A stretch of 64,000 bases of DNA from Climacteris rufus (GCA_013398175.1 VZRZ01004227.1:15914-79913); one strand, 5' to 3'. Numbered from the stretch's first letter, positions 13,301 to 28,300 are shown. The notes: generated from the sequence alone by a model not told the origin. Made by a program: numbers and translations.

Positions 13301-16300
13301 GAAGACGACCTAGGAGTTGGGTTTTGTGAGGTTTAAAGTGTGGGGCTTTTTTTCTCAAGGGATGTGAGATGAGATGCCCTCACTGATCTAGCACTCAGCT
13401 GCCCACAGTAGTGCTCCAAAGGCTGGCTGTGAGCTTGGAGGAAGGGGCAGCCTGTTGCCTGCTCCTGGTCTGCACCAACCCCTGCCTTGGATTGTTTGTG
13501 GTGTCTCCATGTTCTTCCTCAGCACTAGAGACTTGTCCACCCTCTGAGAAGTGGAAGGAACTTGATTGCTTCGAGTGGGATCCCATCCGACCATGGGGCA
13601 CAGCACACGAGGCTCCCCTCTCGTGGTGGCCGGGCTGGTCCCAGAGCAGAGGCAATGGAGGCTGTTGGTATGCAGGGCTGGCAGCTTGCTGGTGGGTGGG
13701 GAAGCCCACACAGCTTTTATTTTTGTTGCCTGTGTCACATGGATGCCACAACGACAGATGATGTTATCAGATCGGTCCCTCCAAGTTATTTCTGCATTGA
13801 TCTCTGGCTGTGTGTGGCTGAGCCTCCTCCCTGCACTGAGGGTCCTGCAGGGCTCTGGGCTCTGCTCTGCCTCCTCGTGCAGGAGGGGTTTGGTAGGTGC
13901 TCCCTACAGGCACCTCCAGCACCACAGGACTGATGGGAACTGGTCTATTCTCAGCAGCGCCCTCTCATCTCTGAGATATTGGAGAATTTTTTGGGGGAGG
14001 AAGTGTGTGAAGATGACATTTTGTCAATTAAAAAGCCCTAACTGCTTTGAAGGCCTCCCAGATTTAGGTCATGTATCCCTTTTTACTGGTACATTTGTAT
14101 TCATGGGCTTCTCTGAATAACATTTTATTATTCAATTTTAAAAATTGAATTTGGGACAAATATTATTTCAGGGTTTGGGATGTTGTTGACTCTTCTAACA
14201 CTCATGCTCTCACCCCACTCCTATTATTTGCCTCCTTATTCACATAAGTAAAGTCAGCCAATTCAATTAGCAGGATCCAGGTTTTTCTCAAGCTTGGACC
14301 CCCTTTAGCATCTGACTGTGCTGTGCACTTACTGTGCCCGGCCACGTCTTGTGGAACGCTGCACGGAGATGTAGGCTGTAATTACTTCTATAGGCTGCAG
14401 GAAATATTTTTCCACTTAATCCCACAGCAGTACTGAGTCACCAGATTTCTGAAAGTAGTGATTATTCATGCCCAGGTTTAAGAATTGACATTTCTTCGTG
14501 CTCTCCTTTGTTTAGCTTTGTTTTTCCACCAATCATTTTCTTTCCGCTTGGGAGTTTGTTCTTTCTTTTCTGTGGAGATCTTGATGATTCAGTCCTGGGT
14601 GAGGTCACAGTGTGTGGGGATGCTGGAAGGGTCCTGGGGAGTCCTTTCTCCTCCCCACAGCGTGCTTTTGTTCCTCTGACGTACTCCTATAGCACAGGGG
14701 GTATGGAGGTGTGCGTAAAGCTCTGGGTCGTGAATAAGCTCTCACACAGGTACAGGGTTTTGCTTCTACATTCACAGGGGAAATTATTGCTCTAGTTCCC
14801 TGTGCTTTTAAGTTATGGATTTGGAGGAAGAATGCAGTTTGGATCCTAAGGTGTGAGGTTGGGAAGGTGAGAGATGAGAAATGTATTTTTCTGTGTGGAT
14901 GCTTTGCACGAGGTGTAAAATGAGGGATGGGTTACAGCAGGGTAATTTAGGAGAGAAGCTTGCTGCACGCTGGGTGTAACTGCTGGCCTGTGTACTTATT
15001 TTCCTGAGCAGGTTTCAGCTTCTTCCTAAAGAAAAAGAATAACATTGCATTGCTTTTACTGTAGGGTATACCACAAAACACTCTAACATAGCTGTTGCAA
15101 CATACTAATTCTACCCATATGTATATATATTAAAACTAAAATTAAATGCATTTTTAATAAATATATATTAAAATATATTTTTCAAAGGCCTTCCTAACCC
15201 TTGTCCACAGTCTCTTTGAGTCTGTCCCTGTGCTGAGATATGGCTGAGGGACATATTGGGTTTTTTTTTTTTTAGCTCTTATATTTTTTTTAGTGCAGGT
15301 GAGCCATGGTATGTTATTTTCTGTCAAGAAATTGAGCTTGTTGCATTTATTGACTTACTTTGGTTTACACTAGTGTCCTCAATGTTGAGCTGCTTTTTAG
15401 GTGGCCTTATAAGAGGCTTCTAGGAATCTCACTTCGATGGTCAGGGATAGTGCCAGGCAGTCTTGTCGTGAGATACCAGGAGAAGTGCTGGATGTGTGGG
15501 GAGCAAGGTTCTGCAGAGCAGACTGTAACTGTCCTTTTGAAATGAATTTCAGGAGACATGTCTGAAAGTAAGGCCAAGAAGATTGAGATAAAAGACGTTG
15601 ATGGGCAGACCCTGAGGAAGCTGATTGATTACATCTACACCGCTGAGATTGAGGTCACGGAGGAGAATGTGCAGGTAGGTCTGGCTCAGCAGCTCCCATG
15701 GAGAACCAAGTGAAAAGCTTGAGAGTCAAAGGCACAGGTCCTTTGGGGGTGAGGGACCTCCTCAGGCTGCAGAAAGTAAAAGGTTGAGCTTGAAAAAAGC
15801 TACTTCCAGCCTCTGTTTAGTCTTGAGGCACTTTAGTGCTTTCCCTGCGCTTAAGTCATGTTGCATTTAGCTTTTGTGTGGAGCTCTTAGAACAAGAGCA
15901 GGCATTTGCCTTCCAAGAAGCTGTGCTGACTTGTGGGTCAGTCTGTCGAAGGTCAGCATAGACTCAAACAAGCAGAGTCAAACGTTTTAAGGCCATGGCA
16001 GAGGAATGTGGCTGTTAGTTTTTAAATCCTTCTGGGTAGTTTGAGTTGTTTCACAGAGCTTTGAGCAGAATATATTGTTCAAATCAGGGCATTCTTCCTT
16101 TTTTTGTATGTGTGCACTCTGTCTTGAATTTCTGAGAGGTAAATATTTGTCCAGAAGTGGAAAGAGTAATTGAAAGGCAGCTTTCAAATAAAGCAGGGTG
16201 CTCAAGAAGAGAGTGTTTTGCAGTGTCACATGGCTGTGGCTGCTGGTAAAGCTCTTTCTTTGACTCTGCTTGTATTTGTGGTAAGAAAAGGGCTCTGCAC

Positions 16301-19300
16301 TTAGCCACTGATGTCTGGAAGGGATGTTGGGAGCTCGTGTGTGGACATGCTTTTTGGTTGGTCTCTGTTTTTTTGCAAGTGGCAGTTTGAGCCTGTTGTC
16401 TTCCTCTCTTTGACTTGGACACGGGTGAGGGAAACAAGTCTGTGTTCATGATGCTGGGGAGAGAGAGAGGCAGCGCTGCTGTGTGCGTTTTGTTGACCTA
16501 ATTACCATGGCAAAATTAGACTGGTTCTGCTTGAAATGAGGTTCTTGCTGTGAGCTTTCTGCTCCAATCCCTCAGGGAGAGTGCAGGTTCTTGCTGATCT
16601 GGTGCTCCTCCCACAGGAGCTTGGACAAACCCCTGAGCTATGCCCACTTTGAAATCTAGCCCTTTGCCATCCTTCATGACCTAAATCTGTGGGGGCCTTT
16701 TCTGGCCCCTCCTGCCCTCCAGTTTTACAACCTTGACTTTTTGGTGTGCTCTCAGCTTGGCAGTTGTCACACTGGTGGAGTGTGGAGCTTGGTTGCCCTG
16801 TGGGGAGGCTGGGAACCATCAGTGAGGAGACATTTGAGGTGCCATTCTAGCAGAGAAGCTGAGCCTCAAACCCAGCCGTGGGTGGCTCTGGGAACCATCA
16901 GTGAGGAGACATTTGAGGTGCCATTCTAGCAGAGAAGCTGAGCCTCAAACCCAGCCGTGGGTGGCTCTGGGAACCATCAGTGAGGAGACATTTGAGGTGC
17001 CATTCTAGCAGAGAAGCTGAGCCTCAAACCCAGCCGTGGGTGGCTTGGCCTGGCTGTCTGCTGTGTGACCCACATCAGGGTCATCAGGAGCTGACATACA
17101 GCATTGCTCAGTGGGGGACTGGGGTGGAGCTCTTTGCGCCTCTGAGACCTTCCATTGCTGGAGGAAAAACAGCATCTACATGCCCTCGGGCTGGTCCCTG
17201 TTTCTCTGGGAAATATGGAGGCTATGCCCATGTACTTTCTGAAATGTTTGCTTTCCTTCCACGCTGCTGGGTGTTAGGGGGCCCACAAGCTCCCACTCTG
17301 CATGTGGGATGCCATGTGCTGTGCTGGCCCAGAGCCCTGGATGGAGCTGGGGCAGTGAGTGCGCCCGCTCCGGCTGCACTCCCAGGGCAGCTCCAGCCGC
17401 ACCCGGGCGTCCGTAGGGCTGGGGCAGCCTGGAGAGGCAGCTCCATCCTGCTCCTCCTCGGCAGCATGGGTCTGCACAGGAGGTCTGGGAAAAGTCCAGG
17501 TGTTGCCTTTCCTGAGCTACTGGAAAATGATCTTTTTTAGTAAAACCTAACCAAAGCCTGCCTTCTGTGGCCTGGGATTACAAGGAGCTAAAGTAAGATC
17601 CCTGGCTGTATTTTGGCTTTCATCTCTCTGACAGTAAGATAAAAAAATGTAAGTTTTGAATACTAAGGTTTGGACAAAGCGTTTTTCTCCAATCTTACTG
17701 CAGCATTTATTTCAATATCCACTCTGTGAGCACCTCTTCAGGCTAGAGGTAAATGAATTCAAAGGAGCTAAGAAATGAAACTGATCTACTGCAAGACTAA
17801 CTGACTAGTTTAAATTTTATTACATTTGAAATGTTCATGCTGAAAATGTTTTATGGAATTTAATATAATTGTATTATGAATCCAATAGAAAGAGAAATTT
17901 CCATCCTGTCTCTGGGTGTTTTACTCTGAACAAAATGCCATAAACAGGCTAATATTCACCTACAGCCACAAGAAGAAAAGGTTACAGAAATGAATATGCT
18001 GTGATTTGTTGGAGAGTTTCACATAAAGTGAAGTCTAAAAGCATGTACAACAAAAATTAAGCTCCTTGAACTCTCTGGTCTGAATTAGCAGTGTCAGTGT
18101 TAGGAAGAAGTGAGCAGGTTTGGTCCCTTGCATCACCACATGCTCCTGCTTCGGGTCATCCATCCATCAATCCATCCATCCAGAAGGACACCTCAGTAGT
18201 GCCTGTCTGTGCTGTTTCAGCAACGTTCCTTTGCAGCCCTGCTTGAGCACAGTGAGACTTTCTCTTTTCCCAGCAGGTATCTCCTATTGCCTTGTCATGT
18301 GCTCTGATTCTTTAGCACTGCAAGGATGCTTTTTTAAAGGAGCTTTTCAGACTTTCTCAGTAGATGGAAGAAGGAATTACCTGGGTGCCAGGTAATTTAA
18401 CTGTAGAAACTATGAAAAAAAAGACTGCTCAATGGCATTACCTAAGCAGATGCAGCCAAGCTACCAACACTTGTGAATAAATGAAAACACACTGTCTTGT
18501 CAGTGAGCAAAATAAGAGAGCAGGATGGAAATGAGAAGAAGATGAGCAGCAAAGTGGAGTGCAGGAATGATTATTCTCAAGCATGTGCAAATGCTGAGCA
18601 GTGCCCAGCACTTCACAACAGGAAGCCTTTTTACAGTATTTTTGTTGTTTCTTTTCAAATAGAAAGCTGTTTTTTTTTTGTTTTGTTTTGTTTTTGTTTT
18701 TTTTTGTTGGTTTTGTTTTGTTTTTGTTTTCTTTTATAGGCTTGATATGGGCTCAGGAAGTAAGAATATTTTTCTAAGCACGTATTTCTGTAGCTGATTG
18801 TGCAATGAAATGACACAGTATCTTTTGTTTTGTTTTTTATGTAAGGAAGGATATGTGCACAAGGGGCCAAGCCTGTACAGTCAATTCCAGTCATCATCTA
18901 TGTAGTGAGTTCCTGGAGGCATTAATCCAATTTCTCCTCAAGATTATGTCCCAAGTGTGCAGGCAAAGGAGATTTGCAGCCCATCCTATAGCTCCAGGTA
19001 GGAGAGCAATGAGCCCTTGTGAAGGGAATGCTCTCTTCTAACCCTGCTGAGGTACATGAGTGAGAATTACCCCAACAGATGCAATCCTGCTTTATCTATT
19101 GAAACTTCATCTTAGACTGAGATTTCAAGGCAGTATAGCTGCAGCAGTAGGAGTGCTCAGGGATGATGGATGATAAAGAGACTTCTGTGCTGAGCAACAT
19201 TTTACTTGTGAACATGCATTTGGGATTTAGCCTCCCACTTGTTTGGAAGGCATGGAGCAGAGACAGAATTTCTGTCTTTGTTGCAGTCATGTTGTAGTTT

Positions 19301-22300
19301 CAGGAAAATCCATCCTGGGATTTCTACACCTGCTGCCTTCTGTTGTTCCTCTTCTGTTGCATCCCACATCAAGGTTGGTTGTAAAGATTCATATGCATGA
19401 CATAAAGATCTCATTCATTTGAAGATGGAGGTTGATACATTTATTTAGAAGGAAGTTGTGTCATGCAGTTTCTGTAAAAGGAAGAAAAACTAAAATGAGT
19501 GTCTTGGGGAAGTTCATGGATGCTCAGGTGCAGCCCTGGTTGAATGGAAACCATATGTACATGTCAGGGCACAGGGCCTGCTGCTCCCTACCTGTGTGGG
19601 GTAGCAGGTACTTTTAATGTATCAATTACTTGAATTTTTTGATTAGGTCTTGATTTTGCAGCTGAAGTGGCTGCATTGCTGCTTGCTTTCCATATCAAAC
19701 CTGCCAGCTCAGAGTGATGGGAGCAAAGTCCAGGGGTGGAGAAGCTCAGCATGGTGTCCTTGAGCAGAGCTGAATGAAGAGATTTGGGAGCAAGCCCCTC
19801 ATAGGCATTCCTGGGAAGACACCTGGGCCTCTGGCTCTAGGCAATGAACACAGTCCCTCCTCAGTGTGTCCCAGCCATCCTTACTGATGACATTTAATTA
19901 CTTGCAGGCAGCCTGAGAACTGGCCTGCCAAATAAGAAAGGCATTACCATTCAGGTTGTAATGATTCCCTGGGAAAAGTCCTGATTAACCTGATTTCACA
20001 ATTAAGTTCTTATGAATGCTGTGCAGTGTACACATGTGTGAGGTGTCCTTGTGTACTGCCACAGTTTGAGATATGGCTCATACAGAAAGGAAAAAATCTG
20101 AAATCAGCTGTCTGGAGGAAGTAGATATTGAACCTGTCAGCTTTGCAGGCATAGTAATTGTCATAAAAAAAGCTTTGCTAGGAGCTGCAGCATTTCCTTT
20201 TCAAAAGTGCTTCTGCATCTCTGTTTTCCCTATGGACTTAGAACTTCACAGCAAGGAAGGAGGTTTCTCTGACAGATGCAGTTTTGATGATAAAGGGGTT
20301 ATAAGTGGGTCAGTTCATCTCCCTGTTCACTTCAAAAGCTGCAGCTGTAGTAGGTGCTTGCCCAGGATGAGGCAGAGCACCTTTCAGCAACAAATCAGGG
20401 CTGTCTTCCTCCCTGGAGCCAAAGCTCCTTGCCATGCACTGCCCTGGAGTGCAGGTCTGTGGCAGGGCTGAATCCTGTGGGTTGGGGCACCTTCCTTAAG
20501 CCTATGGAAAGTCTTTTTAAATTGGCTTGGCCTAATAGAAGGCTTAGCAGAAACTTGTGGATGTGGCACCAGAGGACTGTGTTGTGGCTGTTGGATGTCT
20601 CCACTTTTTTATTCCAGTGTTTAACCGAGGGGTGGTGTGTCTGAAGTTGAAGAAGGTAGATCAGGAGGGAAGTTGCCAGCTGCTCTCCTGTTTTCTCTCT
20701 CATCTCTATATCTCTTGTCCTTCTGCTGCTGCTGGTGAGCTTTTGTGGCTCCCTGATGCTACCTTCCTCTGTCTGGGCTATTTCACCTCATGTGGAGCAG
20801 TTAACTGGAGGCACCGTTGTTCGCCCCCCGTGTTGCCTGGCAGCAGCTGGGGAGTAATGAAGCCTAATTGTCACCCTCACACTCAAAACACTAATACAGT
20901 TTTATCTCCACTACTTGAGTAGTTTGTTTAAAACTGAGTATTTTACCTGCCTTGCAGACACAAAATCTGTTTGTGTCTCTGGTCATGGGTTCTCCTGGGA
21001 GCATCTCCCTGTTTGGGCAGATGTGCAGTTCCAGCTGTGGCCCTGGATGTGCAGCTGAGGATTACAGCCAGTACTCTTATTTGGTTTCCAATTTGACCGA
21101 ATTGTCAAAGCTGCTTATAAGCTTTAATGCATCCCCTGCCTTGGGGAAATGCTCATTTCCCAGTTTTGCAAAGCAGTAAGTTAACTTTTGGGCGAGGGTA
21201 CCTGGAAGGCTGTGTCACAGTAGGGAATTAACCCCAGTCTCTGCAGTCCAGCATTAATGAACGAACCTTATAGCAACACACAGCACTTTTGGCTGAAAGA
21301 TGTTTCTAGTTTAGAGGCATCAAAGGTCTGTGAAAGTAATTGCACAGGCAATGTTGTGTAAAACTTGAAATTGGTACGGAGTCTGCAGAGCACAGCTGGT
21401 GAACTAGATGATTATATGTGTATATATATATCTAGACACATACCCCGTAGATGAGGTTCTGGACATAAATTATTTAGCAAAGCAGTCAGTCTCAGTAGTA
21501 ATAGCAGATAATTTTGACATAGTTTCAAAAAATGAGTGGGTTTTGATCTGGAGGCAGATCTGGTAGAGAAGCCAGCTCTCTGTAAATCGTTCACGGCTGT
21601 TGGAGTTCAAATACTCAGAGCCAAATCCAGACTCAAGTGAGTAACTTGCCTGGATATTAATGGGGTTGCAGTTTGGTCCTGCTGCATGGTTAGGCAGGGC
21701 ATTTCCTCTTGTTATTTCTAAAGGAAACAGACTTTGTTCTCACGGAAATCCTTTGCTTGCTTTTCGCCTTCCCTGGTAAAAACAAGATGAGTGTTGAGAC
21801 GTTCAGCTGGGAAATAAGAAAGAGAAAATCCCCTCATCTCTTGATAGGCTTTTTATATCTTATTTCTGAGAAGTGCTGTATGATAATGCCCCTTTCCCAA
21901 AGGCTGCAGTGGTGTAAGACTCCTTCTGCACTGCCCTCTCAAGCCAGCATGGGCTCTAACAGCACTACTGGTTTGTTCAGGGGCTTTTGTTGTGTGTGGT
22001 GATGGTAGTGAGTTCCTTTTGGTTTACAGGCAATATCCCAAACACTGGAGGTAAACAGCCCACCTGGATTGGCAGATGTGCATCCTGGATGGATGGGGCT
22101 TCACAGAGAAATCTCTGGCTGGTCTATGGCCAGAAATGGTTTGCAGGGAGTCTGACTTGTCTACCCAAACCCCTTATGCAGCTCAAGTATTCAAAAATGG
22201 TTCAGCTAGATAGAAAGTAGTTCACAGATAGGTTTCAAAAACCTAGAGCATTGCTATCCTAATTTAATCAAACCCACCAACTAAACTGCTCCTGGCATCG

Positions 22301-25300
22301 AGAGGCTTGGGCTGAAACAGGCTCCTGGGTTAATTGATTTCTCTTTTTATTGTTGCCTGTTGGGGTGGCTGCTTGGCAGCAGTCAGCCATCATACAGCTG
22401 GGCTGAAGCTGGAGCACATCAGTGGCTTAGAAAGACCTGGAGCAGGTTTTGGGTGTCCTGCCCTGATGTGGACTGGGACTGTGGTGGCAGGGACAGGGAG
22501 AGGACATCTTTATCCCTTCCCTGCCACTGAGATCCAGGGAGGTGAATGCTGTTGACCTATTTGTTTAACAGCTGCTTGGTTTTTTTTTGATTTGGAAATA
22601 ATTTTCCAGAAATGTGTGCTCAGATGGTGAGCACAGATGCCCAGTTGGGAGGACACGTGTGAGGCAGCCAGAGCTACGAAAGAGCTGGGATGAGACACGT
22701 CTGCAGTCGCTGTTCGACATAAGAAAGGAAGTAGCTGATGTCACAGGCTGTAATGTCCTGATGGACTTTGTTTTGTACTTCCTGTCCTTCTCACTGGCCT
22801 CAGAGGTGTTTTTTCCCAGCAGATACCACGTTCCTGATCCACTTCTGTCTCCCTTTTCTGCACTTAGTTTTGGAGGTATAACACAGTACCTCATTTTCAG
22901 ATACAGTCATGAACCACAAGTGTCCCCAGCATTTTGTGAGTGTAAATGAGGGCTGTTTATTTGAATAGTTGGATGTGTCAATCCCGAGAGCCTTGCTGTC
23001 ATCAAAACTTACTTGAGCTTCTGGGAACTCCCTCTCTTACATGAACATTCAGGCACACTGCTCACAGCTAATACGGTTTTGTTGGAAATAACAAAGTACA
23101 AGGTTCTGAGAAGTGCTGAGCTGCTGTGGGCTTTGAATCTGGTGGCAATGCTTATGAATAATATAAAGCTCTTTGGGGGTGAGAAGAATAAATTTGTGTG
23201 CAGGACCTATCTGCAGTGAAGCCAGAAATTCAGCAGCAGCTGTTGTTGCTTGTGCCTTGTCCTCCCTTTACCCGCCTTGAGGTCTTGTGGGGAGAAGCTC
23301 TGAGGAGAAGAGCTCCACTTTTAGCCCAATGTGGCATAGCCATTTCCATGTCTCAGAGCGTGAACAGGGATCTTTGCAGATGGATAGAGCTAAGACTTTA
23401 ACCTTCCTTCTTGTACCCTCCAGGGATTCGTCCCTGTCTGAAGGGGAATTGCATCCAATTCGTTCAAGCTGTGAATCACTCTTTGTTGCTCTAATTTGCT
23501 TCTCTTGCCTTTGCAGGTTTTGTTGCCAGCTGCTAGCTTATTGCAACTGATGGATGTTAGAAAAAACTGCTGTGACTTCCTTCAGTCCCAGCTGCATCCC
23601 ACGAACTGCCTTGGCATCCGCGCTTTCGCCGACGTGCACGCCTGCACCGAGCTGCTGCAGCAGGCCAACGCCTACGCAGGTGAGGGGAGGGGGGCTGTGT
23701 GTGCAGCTAAACCTGCCTCCAGGGACAGAAGCTTGGAGGTTGAGCAAGATCTACATGTCCTGGTTGGTCTCTTTGTGCTTCTGGTATCAAAACAGGGAAG
23801 GGAATACTTTATTGGGTTCTAGGCTTTTAACGTTCTGTGATGCTGCAAGTTGTGAAATGTGGTTTGGTCACAGGGGAGCACCTTAGGAGGTAAACCCCCT
23901 GATGCTCTGGATCTCAGTCCACAAAATAGTTCCTGGGTATGATCCTAGCAAGCTCTTTTTGTGCCTGTTCAACAGCTTGTTGTTGGTGCTGGTGTCCTCC
24001 CCATGGACCCTGCCCTGGGAGAACAGTAGGCAATGCTGGGGATTTCCACTGTAGGAATAAATGGCACTGGGCAAAATTAAATCCTATTGGTTGGAGTTGG
24101 AACACTCAGCTAAAATTGCCGTGCAGTCTGAGGCTCTGATCTGTGCAGCAATGGCCCCTTACTCCAAGGGAGAATAGACTTGTGTTTCCTTGAGAGTGGG
24201 TGTGTTTCGTTGCAAGAAGTAGGTGCATGCGATGCCTTTCAGCATTTCCTCTCTACATTGTAAATGTAAAGCTGTTTCAGGCAGCCCCAAGCCCCAAGAA
24301 TTCCCCAGCACTTTCCATTCTCCTCCAGCAAAGTTGCCCTTGACCTCTGCTTGGGAGAAGCTGATAGTTTTCTCTACTCAGTTTGTTTTTCTGCTTTTCT
24401 GATAATCTGTACAGGGACAAATACACCTGCTGTCTCCCAGAGCACCTGCTCTGTCCTGCAGCATTTTCCTTTTTAACAGTTTTGTCCTTAATTGGGCCAT
24501 AAGTAGGCTCATGGAATAAAAATGTGTCCACTGAGTCCTCCCCTATTCTCCTGCAAATAAAAGTAAAACCTTTTCAGCTGCTCTGGCTGTATTATCCCCT
24601 GGAGAAAAAGGTACCCTGGAAGGAATGGTTAATTGTATAAAAGCTTGCTTGTAATATCTCATTATCCTTGCTTCCAGGCCCTGTTTAATCTTTAACCCAA
24701 CAAGCAGTGCATTCACTGTATATTTATTTGGTTGTTTGGCAATTAGAAGGTCTGCTTTGTTGTTTTATTGGCCTTCATAAGTCCCAGTTAGTACAGCAGC
24801 CCATGTAATGTTAATGGAACTCCATTAATAAAAATGCCATTAAAATTCTTTTCACTATGTTGTTTATGTAACAGCCTTAAACCAAGACAGAAGTCCCCAA
24901 GCTCTAGAGTCCATGTGTGCATGAGCTCAGTTACTTGAGAAATGCTAAGTTCTGGCCAATGGATAACTTTAGTAGGTGGAGGAGCCTTCTTGATGCAGGC
25001 ACCGGTTACTTTATTAAAGTCAGTAAATATTCTTCCTTGCTTCCAACTAATAACAAGAGATCAGATACCTTTCTGCTGCCAGATGCAAGTCCAGAATGAA
25101 TGAATATGAGATTTTGTCCAGAAGTCAGAGTGCATCCAGCTTATTGTGTGGGGAGTGTTTCCTGCCTCTCAAGTATTTGAGGCCAAAAGAGTTCATTAGA
25201 TCATATATATATTTCCAACATAATAGAGTTTTAAACTTTATCCACATACTGTTATTTTTAATCAAAGCCTTGTAGGGTTTTGGTCCCCAGGAGACCAAAG

Positions 25301-28300
25301 AGGGTCCATGACTGGGGAGTCTGAGTCCAGAGTCCAATCCTGCAGCAGCAGCTTTGGTGAGGAGTTGTTCAGGAGAACTTCTCTCTGAAAGTTATGCCAG
25401 CTCATGTCCCTGTGGGGCTGCTTTTTGTCAGGCAAAGCACTTTGCAGATGTGAAAACTCGAGGCAGATCTTGCTGCGCAGGGAGCTCTTTGGATACATGA
25501 GTCTGAGCTTCTCAAAGCTACAGAATTAGAGCTTGAAAAAAGCTGCTTTAGATAAAGTGTCTGAGATTCATGTTTCTGAATTTCAGCCAAAGATAAATGG
25601 GACTTAGCAAATGACAGGTGAGATTAAATTGGCAGTATATGTAAGAAATGCTAGCAAAACTAAAATTGCTGCAGCTGGCTAATGACACATTTGACCTAGA
25701 AATTATTTTTTAGGAAGTGATTATTTTCTGTGTCTTTTGGCTAGATATAAAGCTTGGCAGATTTGATGATGCTCAGTCATAATTCATCCAGTTTGGGATT
25801 ATAATCAGTGTCGTGCATTTTGTTTTCAAGTGGCCCCCCAGAGTTACAGTATAGAGGGATCTGGAGGCAAAAAATGGAGAAAATGAAATTTGTATGATTG
25901 CAGGCTTAAATGGAAAGGAGAAAAGCTGCTGGGGATGATGGGTGCTGAGTGTTTGGAGCAGGAGAAAGGTGAAATTTACACATTTTGGGGAAAGAAGTAA
26001 AAGGGAAGGAGAGGAGAGCTGATTCCATGTGCATGCATGGGATGAAGATCCCCTTGCCCATCTCTCCATGTACCCTGTGCACACACAGGTTCAGCTGCAT
26101 GCCCTGGGATCCCTCCCTGTTTGTTGCTGGGCATATGCACCAAACTGATTCATGTTAAAGAATGGGCTTTTCTTGGTTACATGCAAATACCAAGGACCCT
26201 TCCTGGAGTCTCTCACCCAGGTGCTGAGCAGATCTGATGCTCTCTAGATTGTTGAAGTGGACAAGAACTGAATCTCGAGGTGGCCAGGTTATTTGCTGCT
26301 TTGGAAAGGCATTGATGCTTGTCTCAATTGCCACTTTTAATTGTGTTTGCCACCAGAAGATTCCTGGTGGCTTTTCTGGAAGTTTAATGTCATTTATAAA
26401 AGTGTCTCATGGGGCTGGTGCTACTTGAAATAACATCAGATGTTGTTCTCCTGCTCTGAGAGGCTCCTGCCTGCGTTCCACTCACAGGTGCTGTGGGTTT
26501 GTCTTGGGTGCTCAGGGCTGTAACAAGAGTGGTTCTCTGAATGCTGTGGTCCTTCCATTGACTGAAAACATGGATTTCTTTATAATTTTCTGTTCCCCCT
26601 TTTCATTTGTTGAACAGAGCAGCACTTCCCTGAGGTGATGCTAGGAGAAGAATTTCTTAGCCTTAGTCTGGACCAGGTTTGCAGTTTAATATCGAGTGAC
26701 AAGCTCACAGTCTCCTCTGAAGAAAAGGTACAGTAAATTCTATAGCAAGAGTGAATGTAAGAATGCTGGAATGTTTCTAGATCTTACACTAGGAACTGTT
26801 ATCATTATATGCTCTTTAGGGGCCATTCTCCAACAGAGATCATGTGGAAAGGAAAATTAAAATAATGCAAATCCTAAAAACACATAAAAATGACCTTCAC
26901 TTGGTTGTTCTTTGCAGGAAGTTATGACTCTCAGATCCATATCACTCTAAAAGCCCTGGGGCTCAGAACCAAATACTTTCCCTCTCTGGAAAACTAGAAA
27001 ACTCCCATCTGCTGTTGTGTAAAGCACTTATTACCTGCTGTAAAACCTTAAAAAACGTGAATTTCATTAGGTCAGGGAGGAGTATTGGTGTCTGTTGCAT
27101 GTTGGCTAGAACAACAAAAGGAAGCCTGCAACCAAAGGGAAGGAAGGAAACATTTTTCTAGCATCTTCAGTGTTTGTAATGAAAGAGGGGGAAAAGGCAC
27201 TGGTTGATACTGTTTTGTGGTTGAAATGTTCAGCGCATCTTTTGTTGTCTGGGGCCCTGGGGAGGAGGGTGACCAGTAGTTATGGTTCTTGGTGAAGTCC
27301 AGCCCCATTCTCTGGTGTGAGCTTCTTGTATGACCTGCTGCAGGTTTCTGGGGACAGGCATGTGCCTCGAGTCCTTCAGCTCACCTCCGAATCATCACTG
27401 TGGGGAGATTGTAAAGTCACAGAACCATTAAGGTTGGAAAAGTCATTTAAGATCAAGTCCAGCCACTAACCCAGCACTGCCAGGTCCACCATTAAACCAT
27501 GTCCCTAAATGTAAATGGTCACTGGTGGGAGGCTACAGGAGAGCTTGAGGATTTTGTTGTTTGTATCTTTGTTGGGTGCCTGCGTTTGGCTGGGATGAGG
27601 CTGGACCTGGGTGTGGTGGTGCTGCTGGCTGAGCTGCACATCCCTATGTGTGCTCTCCTGCTCAGCCCCTCTGGGTGCACACATGAAGGTGCTTGGGCCC
27701 ATAGGGACTGCAAAACTTGCCAGAAAACCTGCTCCACGTGAGGTGTGGCCACAGGGATGCTCCCTGCTGGTCCTGAGCCAGCAAGCTCAGAGGCTTAGGG
27801 CGTGCGTGGGCGCCTGGCGGCTGCTGCGAGGTGCCACAGGGGCAGGGCCAGGAAGGGAAGAAACAAATGGCACAAACTCACAGCAGAATCGCTTTGCCTG
27901 AGCCAAGCAGCCTGCAAAGGGAAGTGCAAGTTTAGTAACCAATTTTTTCCAGTCCTGTGCAGCATTGTTCAAAAGCTTTTATTGGCCTTGCGCCCAGGGG
28001 AATCAAAATGCTCCTTCCCTCATCTGAGCTTTACACAATCAAACCCAGTATTTCTTCAGCTGATTGTAAAAGACCTTGTAAAAGAAAAGATTGTTGAGAA
28101 TGCAAGGCAGTGGAAGGAAATGTAAGCATAAGCTGCACACTCAAAACAACAGATCTGAATAACAGCAGAGAGGCAGAAAATGGGAATGGAACATAAATGT
28201 GAAATGTGCTGGAGTTCAAAGAAGTGCTGGAAATTGAGGACAGACTCTGCTGTTTCATGTAGGCTGCTGTTTCATGTTAATTTTATGTCAGACAACCTAT

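Larger units (their letters stand above)
15675..23516 (+). other. KLHL3: KLHL3 intron 4, no gene seen
   Basis: At 7.8 kb this is the longest intron in the window. It holds the 79-bp tandem triplication (16811-17046), a tetranucleotide run (18157-18182) and a T/G homopolymeric tract (18669-18736). No coding exon, RNA gene or transposon is recognisable elsewhere in it. Confidence 0.88.

Noticed and set aside
13388..14120. Overlapping open frames of 116-184 codons on both strands in intron 3
   Set aside because: They overlap one another, have no splice signals or family resemblance, and lie in locally GC-rich sequence.
14128..14152. AT-rich inverted repeat (ATTCAATT / AATTGAAT)
   Set aside because: It is short and in low-complexity AT sequence, so chance is likely.
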